Origin: Parasedimentitalea psychrophila
GTDB lineage: Bacteria; Pseudomonadota; Alphaproteobacteria; Rhodobacterales; Rhodobacteraceae
Assembly (NCBI RefSeq): GCF_030285785.1
Contig: NZ_CP127247.1
Location: forward strand, 4,425,501-4,489,500
Reading direction: 5' to 3'
Length of the DNA stretch: 64,000 nucleotides
Notes under the pieces: model-generated
Told to the model about the DNA's origin: nothing
The model's input: only the letters and a program-made list of their open reading frames with translations
The model's database searches: none
Position numbers and translations under genes: made by a program
In this document: positions 1 to 8,303 of the stretch, piece by piece
How positions within the stretch are numbered: the stretch's first letter is position 1
Layout of the letters: each line of letters starts with the position of its first letter

Positions 1-547
1 CCTCGGCATTCTCAACCGGGATCAGTCTCGCCCCATCTGACAAGCCAATGTCAAACCGGCGGACAAGCGTGAAATTATTCAATTTAGACCGGTCAACTTC
101 CTGGATTGCGCGTTCCCCCTGCCCCGTCCAACTGTCCCTGGTGGCTTTGACCGAGTCTTGGAGAGCCTCCATTTCGGAGCGGCGCGCGTCTTCTATGTTT
201 TTGGTTACGGCCTCACCTTCGGCCTCATGCATCCGCTGGAGAGCTTCCATTCCAGGGCGAAAAGCCTCTTCCTTGGCCTTAGTATATATATCGTTCATGG
301 CCTTCGATATCTCACGCCTCTCGCTCACTCCCGTTAGCACGTAGAGAACATCTACACCTGCTTTTGCAGCGGCCATGAAATACTCTCCATCCGGAGATCT
401 TCGTCCTGCTTCATAGTTGAGCTGTGCATTCTTTTTTACGCCCACAAGAATACCAAAATCACCTTGGTTAAAACCAAGTGTTTCGCGTTCCTGCCGTAGT
501 CGAAATCCCAAGGCATCCAATTGAATACATAGCGTGCGTAACAACAT
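1..547 (-). CDS. Phage repressor, XRE HTH type (prophage 1, 3' end outside window)
   Basis: The reverse strand is open from an ATG at 547 to the window edge. It reads MLLRTLCIQLDALGFRLRQE, then an XRE-type helix-turn-helix (GFNQGDFGILVG, then YEAGRRSPDGEYF and VDVLYVLTG). A long helical linker rich in Glu, Lys and Arg follows, and the last residues (RFDIGLSDGARLIPVEN) resemble the entry to an S24/LexA-like domain, which lies outside. By position, leftward at the head of a Mu-like early operon, it should be the c-type immunity repressor. The start is uncertain: no good ribosome binding site precedes 547, and only 23 bp separate it from the divergent gene at 571. It is unrelated in sequence to the prophage 2 repressor at 35956. 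Confidence 0.8.
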   Translation of the reverse strand, partial: MLLRTLCIQLDALGFRLRQERETLGFNQGDFGILVGVKKNAQLNYEAGRRSPDGEYFMAAAKAGVDVLYVLTGVSERREISKAMNDIYTKAKEEAFRPGMEALQRMHEAEGEAVTKNIEDARRSEMEALQDSVKATRDSWTGQGERAIQEVDRSKLNNFTLVRRFDIGLSDGARLIPVENAE

Positions 548-570
548 CGGAACGCAGTTTGCGAGGCACT

Positions 571-876
571 ATGATCGAAAAGCCATTCCCATACCAGCCG
601 GGCGTGATCCTGTATGACGTAATTATCGGCCTTTTACGGACCCGTGAAACCACTTTTTCCGCGTGGTGTAAGGAGTTACAGATCGGGGAAAGCTCGGCCC
701 GCAATGCGCTATATGGCCAGTCCAGCGGCCGCCGAGGACAGGAACTGCGGGAAAACGTCATTGAACGCGCGGGCCGCGATCTAGTCGAACGGGCCTATTC
801 AGAACGCGTGAACCAACATGCCAGCAGCGTTGCCGAAGCGTTGCAGTCCCGGTTGCACCCCCGGAGGGCACCATGA
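571..876 (+). CDS. Early protein in Ner/Cro position
   Basis: A 101-residue protein, first gene rightward of the repressor. ATG 571 is chosen because GCGAGG precedes it and longer versions would overlap the repressor start. The stretch FSAWCKELQIGESSARNALYG looks like a helix-turn-helix and the C-terminal half is a charged helix. Position suggests a Ner/Cro-like negative regulator, but I do not recognise the family. Its stop overlaps the next start (ATGA at 873). Prophage 2 carries an unrelated protein at the same position (36408). Confidence 0.6.
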   Translation: MIEKPFPYQPGVILYDVIIGLLRTRETTFSAWCKELQIGESSARNALYGQSSGRRGQELRENVIERAGRDLVERAYSERVNQHASSVAEALQSRLHPRRAP

Positions 877-1148
877 CCCCCTACACCCCTTCCAACCACG
901 CCCCTGCTCGGGCCCAGTTGGGCAACTCCCTCGGCGGCCATGGGGATGCGCCGCTGGGGGCTTTTTATTCTAGCCCACCACTCGCGGAGACGGGCCCTAG
1001 CACCTGCACATTGATGCAGAGACGCTGGGGCCAAGACCGGCGCGCCTGGTTTGCAACCTCCCTTTTCTGGCTCGGGGAGATCCTCGGCGCAGCCAGCCTG
1101 TTCATAATTCTCATTTTCGGACTTTTGGCTGGAGAAATTTTCAGATGA
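873..1148 (+). CDS. Small single-pass membrane protein (early region)
   Basis: A 91-residue protein starting in an ATGA overlap with the gene before it. The N-terminal half is polar; the C-terminal part (FWLGEILGAASLFIILIFG) forms one strong transmembrane helix followed by a short charged tail. A clear homologue lies at 36689 in prophage 2. Function unknown. Small membrane proteins in Mu-like early regions can act in exclusion or host modulation, but nothing in the sequence proves that here. Confidence 0.6.
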   Translation: MTPYTPSNHAPARAQLGNSLGGHGDAPLGAFYSSPPLAETGPSTCTLMQRRWGQDRRAWFATSLFWLGEILGAASLFIILIFGLLAGEIFR

Positions 1149-1266
1149 ATATTGGTGAACAAATACAGGCTCTTGCTACCATAAAACTGGCCCCACCAGG
1201 GGGGCAGGATCGGTCATTTGAAGTGTTCTCCCCCACCCGGTAATTTTTCATTTAGGAGCATCCCCC

Positions 1267-2175
1267 ATGCGTCCCCCACGCCTGATTGAAGTTAAAGAAA
1301 TCCCGCTTGATGACATCGACACGTCGAACCGGCTGCGCCCGGTGTCGGAAACGGCTGTCAAAAGCCTGACCCACTCGATTGAGCCCCTTGGTCTGCAATC
1401 CGAGATCCAAGTCCGCAAAATCAAGAAAACCGGCAAGCTGCGGCTGATAGCCGGCGGCCATCGGATAGCGGCGTTTCGCGCCCTGGGCCACGCTGAAATC
1501 CCCGCCAAGATCTGGGACTGTACCGAAGATTGGGCGGATCTGGCAGAGATTGACGACAACCTGGCCCACGCCGAGTTGGATTTTTTGGAAAAAGCTGTCT
1601 TTTTTGCGCCCCGCAAAGAGGTCTATGAGAAGGCCTACCCAGAAACAAAACAGGCTGTTGGCACCGAACTAGCCGCTAAACGCTGGAATGCGGCGGACAC
1701 AATGTCCGTCGCATCCTTCGTCACCTCAACCGCCGACAAAATGGGTGTAGATGAACGCACAGTACGCCGTCTTGTTGCAGCGGGGAGGTCCCTCGGACCC
1801 CGCGAGATCCAAGAGCTCCGCGACGCCCCTAAGAAGGTCTCGCTTTCAGACCTGCAGGAGATCGCCAAATGCTGCTCCCCCACGGATCGCTATGACATTT
1901 GCCGCGCCCTAGGCGACGGCAGCGCCAAATCGGCCAAGGAAGTTCTGGCCCGCAAGAAAGCCCCCGGCACGGCCGTAAAAGATCCGATTGAGGCTGCGCG
2001 GGGCAAGTTAAACGACGCCTATGCACGGGCCCCAAAAGAAGCCCGCCGACGGTTTGTTGATGATCACCGCGACGAGCTGCTGGAACTGTTGGGCGAAGAG
2101 GCCCCTATCGAGAGTGGCGAAGCCCCCGAGATAGACGCTGAGATCGTTCAGTTCAGCACCAAAAGGGCGGGGTGA
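1267..2175 (+). CDS. ParB/Srx-like N-terminal domain protein
   Basis: 302 residues. The N-terminal 100 residues have the ParB/sulfiredoxin fold pattern: a strand-rich start (IEVKEIPLDDID), the GGHRIAAFRALG box near residues 58-69, and a NLAHAEL helix. A second helix-turn-helix-like region (KMGVDERTVRRLVAAG, about 158-173) should bind DNA. It sits directly upstream of the transposase with a 4-bp gap, as in many alphaproteobacterial Mu-like phages. The role may be DNA binding or regulation in transposition; a partition role is unlikely for an integrated phage. Compared with the copy at 37091 the ends are nearly identical but residues about 105-175, covering the HTH, are strongly diverged. Confidence 0.85.
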   Translation: MRPPRLIEVKEIPLDDIDTSNRLRPVSETAVKSLTHSIEPLGLQSEIQVRKIKKTGKLRLIAGGHRIAAFRALGHAEIPAKIWDCTEDWADLAEIDDNLAHAELDFLEKAVFFAPRKEVYEKAYPETKQAVGTELAAKRWNAADTMSVASFVTSTADKMGVDERTVRRLVAAGRSLGPREIQELRDAPKKVSLSDLQEIAKCCSPTDRYDICRALGDGSAKSAKEVLARKKAPGTAVKDPIEAARGKLNDAYARAPKEARRRFVDDHRDELLELLGEEAPIESGEAPEIDAEIVQFSTKRAG

Positions 2176-2179
2176 TCTG

Positions 2180-4312
2180 ATGAGCGTCGTTGAACCCAAA
2201 CAAATCTGGTGGACAGCCGAAGAGCTGGCGGCGTCTGGCCTCCCCGAACTGCCGGGCAGCAAGCGGGGCATAAACTCACTCGCTGAACGGTTCGTCTGGC
2301 GTTGCATTGAAGGCTGCGCCAAGCGCAAGGTCGGGCGTGGCAGCGGCTGGATTTACCACTGGTCGGTGTTGCCCCTAGCAGCGCGGCGCAAGCTGCTGAC
2401 CGAGGCCGCCGAGGCCCCTGACGAGCGCCCGGATCGGGGTGCTGCCTGGGCGATGTTTGATAGCCTGCCGGAAACCGCAAAAACTAAGGCCAGGACCCGG
2501 CTGACCGCCCTGCAAATGGTGGATGGGCTGCATCAGTCTGGCGTCACCCATGTTCACGCCGTTGCCGAGGCCGCGCGCCAATGTGGCTCCTCTGCCCGTA
2601 GCATTTACAACTGGATCGGGATGGTTGAAGGCGTCGCGCCAGAGGACCGCCTGGCCTACCTGGTGCCGCGCAATCGGCTGGCTCAGCGAAAGCCCATCAA
2701 AGCGCCCTGCAACCAGGCCTTTATGGACTATTTGAAGAGCCTTTATCTGCGCCTTGAACAGCCGACATATGCCCAAGTTTACCGAGACGCCTGCGCCAAG
2801 GCCAGGCATGAGGGCTGGGATGTCCCGACCAACAAGACGGCCAGGCGACGTCTGGACGCCGAGGTGCCGCGCGTCACTCAGGTCTTTGCCCGAGAAGGCG
2901 AAGGCGGGCTGATGCGTTGCTTCCCAGCCCAGATCCGCGACCGATCTACTCTCACCGCCCTGGAGGGCGTCAACGCCGATTGCCACAAGATCGACGTCTT
3001 CGTGCGCTGGCCGGATGGCACCATAAACCGGCCTCAGATTGTCGCCTTTCAAGACCTGTATTCCGGCAAAATGCTAAGCTGGCGCGTCGACAACGACCCC
3101 AACAAGGTCATGGTCATGGCAGCCTTTGGAGAACTTGTCGAAACCTGGGGCATTCCGCGCCATTGCCTGTTTGATAACGGCCGCGAGTTCGCCAACAAGT
3201 GGATGACGGGCGGCGCCCCTACCCGCTTCCGGTTCAAGGTGCGCGACGACGACCCACTTGGCGTGTTGCCCCTGATGGGAATTAAGTTCCACTGGGCCAC
3301 TCCGGCCCATGGCCAGGCCAAGCCGATTGAACGCGGTTTCCGGGATTTTGCATCGAGCATTGCCAAGGACCCGCGTTTCAAAGGCGCCTACACCGGCAAC
3401 CGCCCCGATGCCAAACCCGAGAACTATGGCAGTCGCGCTGTGCCGCTGGACACCTTCCTGAAGGTAGTTTCCGAGGGTATTGCCGAGCACAACGCCCGCC
3501 AGGGCCGGTTGTCTGCCACGGCGCGGGGCCGGTCCTTTGACGAGACCTTTGCCGAGAGCTACGCAAAAGCCCCCGTCCGCAAGGCGACAGAAGATCAACG
3601 CCGCCTTTGGCTGATGGGTCAGGAGGTTGGCAAGCTGAACAGGAACAGCGGCCAGTTCCAGCTCTATGGCAATTTCTACCACTCAAACTGGATGTCTGAG
3701 CGCACAGGCGACCGGGTTGTGGCCCGGTTTGATCCCGAGGATCTGCATTCCGGCGTCCACATTTATGAGCTCGGCGGCTCTTACCTGGGCTTTGCCGAAT
3801 GTCAGCAAAAAGTCGGGTTCTTTGACGTTACAGGCGCAAGGGAAGCGGCGCGCCGCAAACAGCGGATTAAGAAGGCTCAAAAGGAGCTTCTGAACGCCCA
3901 TCGGCCGCTGTCGATTGAAGACATTGCCGCCGACATGGATGCCCGCGCGCCCGACCTGCCGGCTCAACTGGTGGCCAAGGTTGTGAAGCCTGTTTTTAGC
4001 AAAAAACCGGTCACAGTTCCACGCCACCAGGTCACGTCAGATCCGGCAGTGGTTGAGGCCCGCAAGGCCTTTGAGAGCCGCGTAGAACAGAGGAAGAAAT
4101 CAGATCCAAAACCCAAAGCGGTGGGGCGGTTTCAGCCAGCATCAACACCCAGAGAGCGGTTCCGGGACGCCAAAGACATCATCGCGAAATCGGAGGCCGG
4201 GAAACGGGTTGGCAGTGGCGAGGCCGACTGGCTGCGCAGCTACATCGAGCTGCCCGAGTATCGCGGTTTTCACAAAGTAGAGCAATTTGCAAAGCGGGAC
4301 GACGCCGGTTGA
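2180..4312 (+). CDS. Mu-type transposase (MuA-like DDE recombinase)
   Basis: 710 residues, close to MuA in size. The N-terminal 70 residues fit the Mu end-binding winged domain (WWTAEELAASGLPELPGSKR). The catalytic core has the RNase H-fold triad aligned with MuA: D267 (in VNADCHKIDVFVRW), D332 (in LFDNGREFANKWMTGG) and E384 (in GQAKPIERGF). A beta-barrel region and a basic C-terminal tail, where MuA contacts MuB, follow. It cuts and joins phage ends for integration and replicative transposition. All catalytic residues are present, so it may be active even though this prophage's late genes are broken. Nearly identical to 38004-40136. Confidence 0.96.
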   Translation: MSVVEPKQIWWTAEELAASGLPELPGSKRGINSLAERFVWRCIEGCAKRKVGRGSGWIYHWSVLPLAARRKLLTEAAEAPDERPDRGAAWAMFDSLPETAKTKARTRLTALQMVDGLHQSGVTHVHAVAEAARQCGSSARSIYNWIGMVEGVAPEDRLAYLVPRNRLAQRKPIKAPCNQAFMDYLKSLYLRLEQPTYAQVYRDACAKARHEGWDVPTNKTARRRLDAEVPRVTQVFAREGEGGLMRCFPAQIRDRSTLTALEGVNADCHKIDVFVRWPDGTINRPQIVAFQDLYSGKMLSWRVDNDPNKVMVMAAFGELVETWGIPRHCLFDNGREFANKWMTGGAPTRFRFKVRDDDPLGVLPLMGIKFHWATPAHGQAKPIERGFRDFASSIAKDPRFKGAYTGNRPDAKPENYGSRAVPLDTFLKVVSEGIAEHNARQGRLSATARGRSFDETFAESYAKAPVRKATEDQRRLWLMGQEVGKLNRNSGQFQLYGNFYHSNWMSERTGDRVVARFDPEDLHSGVHIYELGGSYLGFAECQQKVGFFDVTGAREAARRKQRIKKAQKELLNAHRPLSIEDIAADMDARAPDLPAQLVAKVVKPVFSKKPVTVPRHQVTSDPAVVEARKAFESRVEQRKKSDPKPKAVGRFQPASTPRERFRDAKDIIAKSEAGKRVGSGEADWLRSYIELPEYRGFHKVEQFAKRDDAG

Positions 4313-4358
4313 ACGCCAAGACGCCGTCCCAATGGCACTAAATTTAAGAGGCACCACA

Positions 4359-5102
4359 ATGTTACAAAAAACAAAACTCGGCGAATATGTAAAGCCGCTG
4401 ACCAATGTTTACCTATTGAGCTCATTGATTGAGACGCTGGAAAACCGCGACATTGGCCTGCCCGGCATTGGTGTTTTCCACGGCGAACCCGGTGTTGGCA
4501 AAACCCACGCAGCGATGTTTGCCTCGGCGCATCAGGACATCCTGCATATTCAGCTCACCAACAATTACACCAGCAAGTTCCTGTTTGAGAAGCTCCTCAG
4601 TGAGCTGGGTGCCAGGGAGAAAGGCTCCACCGCCTATCTGGAAATGCGCGCCCAAGAAAGCCTGACCCAGGCTGGCCGCACCCTGGTCATTGACGAGGCC
4701 GACCACGCCCTGAAACCCCGCATGATCGACAGCATCCGGTTTCTGCATGACCGCTCAGACGTGCCGCTGATCCTGATTGGCCCCTATGACTTCCCGGCTA
4801 ACCTTGCCAAATATACCGCCATCGCCAGCCGGGTCATGCAGCGGGTCACAGCCCATCCGGCCAGTCTGGAGGATGCCCAATCCCTTACCGGATATTATGG
4901 GCGCGGCATCGAAATTGCCCCCGACTTGCTGGAACATATTGTCACCCTGCGGCGCGGCAAGGTTCGCGAGATCTGCACCTGCATTGCCCATGTCAGAACC
5001 ATGGCGCGCACCTGGAACATGCAGACCGTGACCCTGAAGGACTGGGGCAAGGAACCCTTTCCGGCCGGGAACGAATTTCTCGCCGTTGGGGGCGCTCTAT
5101 GA
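4359..5102 (+). CDS. MuB-like AAA+ ATPase, target-DNA delivery
   Basis: 247 residues from ATG 4359, preceded by AAGAGG; the same start is the only one open in the second copy at 40182. Walker A is GEPGVGKT (residues 42-49) and Walker B is LVIDEAD (109-115). As in Mu B and TniB/IstB relatives, the ATPase should bind target DNA and stimulate the transposase encoded 46 bp upstream. It lacks the long N-terminal HTH of Mu B, which is usual for the alphaproteobacterial phages. The stop overlaps the next start (ATGA at 5099). Confidence 0.93.
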   Translation: MLQKTKLGEYVKPLTNVYLLSSLIETLENRDIGLPGIGVFHGEPGVGKTHAAMFASAHQDILHIQLTNNYTSKFLFEKLLSELGAREKGSTAYLEMRAQESLTQAGRTLVIDEADHALKPRMIDSIRFLHDRSDVPLILIGPYDFPANLAKYTAIASRVMQRVTAHPASLEDAQSLTGYYGRGIEIAPDLLEHIVTLRRGKVREICTCIAHVRTMARTWNMQTVTLKDWGKEPFPAGNEFLAVGGAL

Positions 5103-5983
5103 GCGACCACATTCCATCAGGGCCGCATGAGGAGGAAATCTGGCGGTTCATTAAATCCCGGCAGGTGTTCACCCACGCTGACGTCGAAGCATTCTGCGCT
5201 GCAGGTGAGTGGAAACGGACAAACTACCTGCGCAACCTGGCCCGTCTCGGCCTGGTGACCCTCTATCAGCGTAAAGCCAACATCCGCTATTACACCGCGC
5301 AAGATCCGGCCACCCTTTCCGGCGATGCATCCCAGATTGATACCAGCGTCCAGGATGCACAACGGCGCTCTGACACCCTGAATTCCAAGATCTCTGCAGG
5401 CCAGGACATCAGCCTGCCGGTGCAGCCCTGGACGCCGGACACGGCTGAGGATCAAAAGCTTTGGGATTTTGTGCGCGGCCAGATCCGCTTCACCCGCGAC
5501 CATGTCCTGGCCCAGAAAATCGCCCCCGACAACAAGGTCACCTTGTTTTTGCGGTCACTGGAAAGCGCCAGTCTGTTGCGATCCGCCGGCTATGACAACG
5601 CCAAGCCCTATTACACCGCGTTTTCGCCCTCGGAAATCATGCACCGGGCCAAGGACAAACGCCTGACCAAAGAGGGTCGGATCTGGACCGCCATGCGCGC
5701 CGCCAGCAAGTTCACCATTGAAGACCTGCTGATGACCTTCGCCGGGCTGGAAGATGAATTCTCGGAAAAGAGCATCCGCAGCTATTGCTCGACGTTGCAA
5801 AAGGCCGGGTACCTGAAGGACACCCGCCGAGGCCGAGTGGCCGCGCAATCGGTGCGCTACCACTTGGTGCGCGACACCGGCCCCCTGCCCCCAACAGTGA
5901 AGCGAGTGCCGGTTGTGACCGATGCCAACGAGGGCCGCGTTGTCTATGTCCAGGGGGAGGAAGCCACATGGGCAACCACCTAA
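5099..5983 (+). CDS. Early protein with three tandem winged-helix-like units
   Basis: 294 residues, unknown family. Three similar units can be read: residues about 8-62 (IWRFIKSRQVFTHADVEAF ... YLRNLARLGLVTLYQ ... YYT), 118-175 (LWDFVRGQIRFTRDHVLAQ ... LFLRSLESASLLRSA ... YYTAF) and 192-258 (IWTAMRAASKFTIEDLLMT ... YCSTLQKAGYLKDTR ... YHLV). Each has helix, helix, recognition helix and a hairpin ending in an aromatic strand, as in winged helices. Lies between MuB and a small HTH regulator, with overlaps on both sides, so DNA binding linked to transposition or early control is likely. Copy 2 is at 40922. Confidence 0.75.
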   Translation: MSDHIPSGPHEEEIWRFIKSRQVFTHADVEAFCAAGEWKRTNYLRNLARLGLVTLYQRKANIRYYTAQDPATLSGDASQIDTSVQDAQRRSDTLNSKISAGQDISLPVQPWTPDTAEDQKLWDFVRGQIRFTRDHVLAQKIAPDNKVTLFLRSLESASLLRSAGYDNAKPYYTAFSPSEIMHRAKDKRLTKEGRIWTAMRAASKFTIEDLLMTFAGLEDEFSEKSIRSYCSTLQKAGYLKDTRRGRVAAQSVRYHLVRDTGPLPPTVKRVPVVTDANEGRVVYVQGEEATWATT

Positions 5984-6423
5984 TCAGCGACCGCGAGATC
6001 GTCGCTCAGGACGCCTGGGGCGATGATGTTCCCGACTGGATCATGACCCTGGTCAGGGAGTGCGACGGCAGCTCGCAAAACAAGGTGGCAACCCGCCTTG
6101 GCATCAGCGCCGCCGCCGTCAGCCAGGTCATCCGCAAGAGCTATATGGGCAGCTATGACAACGTCGCCATGCGGGTGCGTGAGATCTACATAAGCGGCGA
6201 TATTGAGTGCCCTGCCATCGGTGAAATCAGCTCGGAGGTCTGCCTGCATTGGCGCGACGAGATCCGCAAAGGTACCTCAGCCGGGCCGCAACGCATTCTG
6301 ATGACCCGGTTCTGCAGAAAGTGCCCCCGCAACATGCCGAGGTCCAACAAGGCGGTGGAAACGCCCACCCCTGAAATCGATTTTAAACCCGTCTTCAAAA
6401 CGAGGAGATTACCCCGTGCCTAA
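5968..6423 (+). CDS. HTH protein with four conserved cysteines
   Basis: 151 residues from ATG 5968, supported by the GGGGGAGG box upstream and by the matching start in copy 2 (41791). A helix-turn-helix is clear (KVATRLGISAAAVSQVIRKS, about residues 31-50). The C-terminal half contributes cysteines in DIECPAI, SEVCLHW and RFCRKCPRN, which could form a small zinc site. It overlaps the gene before and the gene after. Probably an early regulator; the exact Mu counterpart is unclear. Confidence 0.75.
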   Translation: MGNHLISDREIVAQDAWGDDVPDWIMTLVRECDGSSQNKVATRLGISAAAVSQVIRKSYMGSYDNVAMRVREIYISGDIECPAIGEISSEVCLHWRDEIRKGTSAGPQRILMTRFCRKCPRNMPRSNKAVETPTPEIDFKPVFKTRRLPRA

Positions 6424-6919
6424 ACGCAATCAAGATCCGCAAGAGCTGCGCGATGTTCTGGGCGCGAACCTCAGACGGCTGACCAAGGGGCTGAACGTCA
6501 CTCAGGTTGCCCGTGATCTGGAGATCCGCCGCACCCAATTCAATCGCTACCTCCACGGCGAGAGCTTCCCTGGGCCTGAATTGCTGGCGCGGATTTGTCG
6601 GCATTTCAAAGTGGATGCCAATATCCTGATCCGCCCGATTGACGAGACGCCAGAGACCCCAGAGCGCATAGCCCTGCGCCATGCCATCCGGGCCGGGCGG
6701 TTTGATTGTGCCGGTGATCTGACGCTGACCCTGACAACCCTGCGCGCGTTTCGCTCCACGGAAACCGCCCGTTTCATTCTGGCCCAAAGCGCAGGCACGG
6801 TGAACGGCACCGAGTTCGACCTGCTGGCCGAGGAAGCTGGTTTCTCTGGCCTCCCACAGAACCCGGCCTTGATCCTTGGCTCCGCATCCAAGGCAACACA
6901 AAACGAGGTATTACAATGA
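6416..6919 (+). CDS. XRE-family HTH regulator (early operon)
   Basis: 167 residues with a GTG start at 6416 just after GAGGAG. Residues about 10-65 form an XRE helix-turn-helix (LRRLTKGLNVTQVARDLEIR ... QFNRYLHGESFPGPELLARI), followed by a helix-rich C-terminal region of unknown role. The N-terminal fold resembles small phage repressors, but the operon position points to modulation of the lytic or middle phase. Virtually identical to the protein at 42239. Overlaps DUF3164 by 4 bp. Confidence 0.82.
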   Translation: MPKRNQDPQELRDVLGANLRRLTKGLNVTQVARDLEIRRTQFNRYLHGESFPGPELLARICRHFKVDANILIRPIDETPETPERIALRHAIRAGRFDCAGDLTLTLTTLRAFRSTETARFILAQSAGTVNGTEFDLLAEEAGFSGLPQNPALILGSASKATQNEVLQ

Positions 6920-7581
6920 CCAATCAACCCTCAAGCCAGTTCGATCCGGCGCCAATCCCCGACGGTCGTATCGACGTCGACGGAAGCCCTCACATGCGCG
7001 ACGGCAAAGGCGCATTGGTTCCGCTGGATATGGTGAAAGCCAAAGACCAGCTTCGCGACGAAACCGTTCGTAAAATCATCGGCCATGCGATCGCCCTGCA
7101 GGATCAGGTCGCGCGCTTCAAGAAACACGTATTCGATGACCTCGAAGCCTATGAAGACCTGCTGGCACAGGAGTATGGCGCGACACTAGGCGGCGCAAAA
7201 GGCAACAAGTCCCTTCTCAGCTTTGACACCTGTTTCAAAATCTCCGTTTCTGTTGCGGATCAGATTGATTTCGGGCCCGAGTTGCAGATCGCCAAGGCAC
7301 TTGTGGACGAGTGCATGATTGAGTGGGCAGCGACCTCTCGCGTTGAAATTCAAGCCATCATCACCAGCGCTTTCAACACTGACAAAGAAGGCAAAATCAA
7401 CCGCGCCGAGATCGTCAAACTGACCAAACTGGATATCGATGACGAACGCTGGTTGAGCGCAATGCGGGCCATCAAAGACTCCGAGCATGTCGTCGGCAAA
7501 GCGACCTATGTGCGATGCCACAAGCGCGATGCCTCCGACAATCCCTGGCAGCACATCACCATTGATCTCGCCAAAGCCTGA
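6916..7581 (+). CDS. DUF3164 family phage protein
   Basis: 221 residues. Family traits seen: an early DAKG/DGKG-like segment, the central LIPV/LVPLDMVKAKDQLRDE helix, a run of helices with Lys-rich face, and the C-terminal QAIITSAFNTDKEGKINRAE and DERW segments. The family is typical of Mu-like early operons and its function is not established. Sequence is moderately diverged from the copy at 42739, more than the flanking genes are. Confidence 0.85.
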   Translation: MTNQPSSQFDPAPIPDGRIDVDGSPHMRDGKGALVPLDMVKAKDQLRDETVRKIIGHAIALQDQVARFKKHVFDDLEAYEDLLAQEYGATLGGAKGNKSLLSFDTCFKISVSVADQIDFGPELQIAKALVDECMIEWAATSRVEIQAIITSAFNTDKEGKINRAEIVKLTKLDIDDERWLSAMRAIKDSEHVVGKATYVRCHKRDASDNPWQHITIDLAKA

Positions 7582-7594
7582 AGAGGAGCTCAAA

Positions 7595-7846
7595 ATGCCG
7601 ATGACAAACGAAGAATTCCGCGCGCGCCTGCATTCCAGTTTTAGCGCCTCCACCACCGCCCAGGCCCGCGCCATGATGACCTTGTCCGGGCGGCTTACCC
7701 TGCTCATCAGTGACGCCAAGAGTGCTGGTATCACCGCTGCCGATATGAATCTGATCATCCAGGAGGAAATGGCGACTGCTGACCGCCGTCTGGCCGGGTT
7801 TGCGGATCGGTTTCCTCAGGATGCCAATCTGGACATGGAGGCCTGA
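7595..7846 (+). CDS. Small early protein found only in prophage 1
   Basis: 83 residues from ATG 7595 (alternative ATG 7601), with AGAGGAG upstream. Mostly helical (STTAQARAMMTLSGRLTLLI, then a second amphipathic helix). No family recognised. In prophage 2 the flanking genes abut directly (43402-43404), so this gene is an insertion or deletion difference between the two early operons. Confidence 0.6.
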   Translation: MPMTNEEFRARLHSSFSASTTAQARAMMTLSGRLTLLISDAKSAGITAADMNLIIQEEMATADRRLAGFADRFPQDANLDMEA

Positions 7847-7847
7847 C

Positions 7848-8303
7848 ATGAGCCGCGCCTTACAACAGACCGTCCATGTCGGCTGCCGCCAGCTTGGCAT
7901 GGACGCCGACGCCCGCCGCGCTCTGCAGCTCGCTGTAACCGGCAAGCATTCCATGAAGGACATGGACCACGCCGAACTCTTGATGCTGATCAAACGGCTT
8001 AAAAGCGATGGCTTTAAACCCTCTTCAAAGGGCACCAAAAAACACAAAGCCGCCTCCCGCCCAGATTTGCGCCTAATCCATGTGCTGTGGACCAAGCTTG
8101 GCGAGACAGGTGCGTTGCGCGATCCCAGCCGCGCCGGGCTCAACAAATTCATTCAGGCCCGCTTCGGAAACACCTGGGGCTCGGTGCCTGCCGACGTCGA
8201 CATGCTGCGCCAATGGCCCCAGATCGACGCCGTCATCCAGGCGCTGAAAGCCTGGGGCGGGCGCGCGGGCATCGACTTTGACTGGTCGGAGCACCGCTCG
8301 TGA
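7848..8303 (+). CDS. gemA: GemA-like regulatory protein (Mu gp16 / DUF1018)
   Basis: 151 residues from ATG 7848; the longer open frame is ignored because copy 2 starts at the same point. Family features are the N-terminal VHVGCRQLGMDADARRALQ segment, the LRLIHVLWTKLGETGALRDP core and the ending that places a short helix after PQIDAVIQALKAW. In Mu, GemA affects host gene expression and DNA topology late in the early phase. The stop overlaps the GTG of the next gene. Confidence 0.88.
   Translation: MSRALQQTVHVGCRQLGMDADARRALQLAVTGKHSMKDMDHAELLMLIKRLKSDGFKPSSKGTKKHKAASRPDLRLIHVLWTKLGETGALRDPSRAGLNKFIQARFGNTWGSVPADVDMLRQWPQIDAVIQALKAWGGRAGIDFDWSEHRS

Noticed and set aside
48-344. Forward 98-codon frame at the left edge
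   Set aside because: Antisense to the repressor, whose frame is open and carries a clear HTH.
463-478. Inverted repeat CTTGGTT-AA-AACCAAG as operator of prophage 1
   Set aside because: It lies inside the HTH coding part of the repressor gene, so it is more likely coding coincidence; kept only as a note.
4287-4358. Longer start for the MuB-like protein
   Set aside because: The extra 24 codons overlap the transposase end, are absent in copy 2, and a ribosome site lies before 4359.
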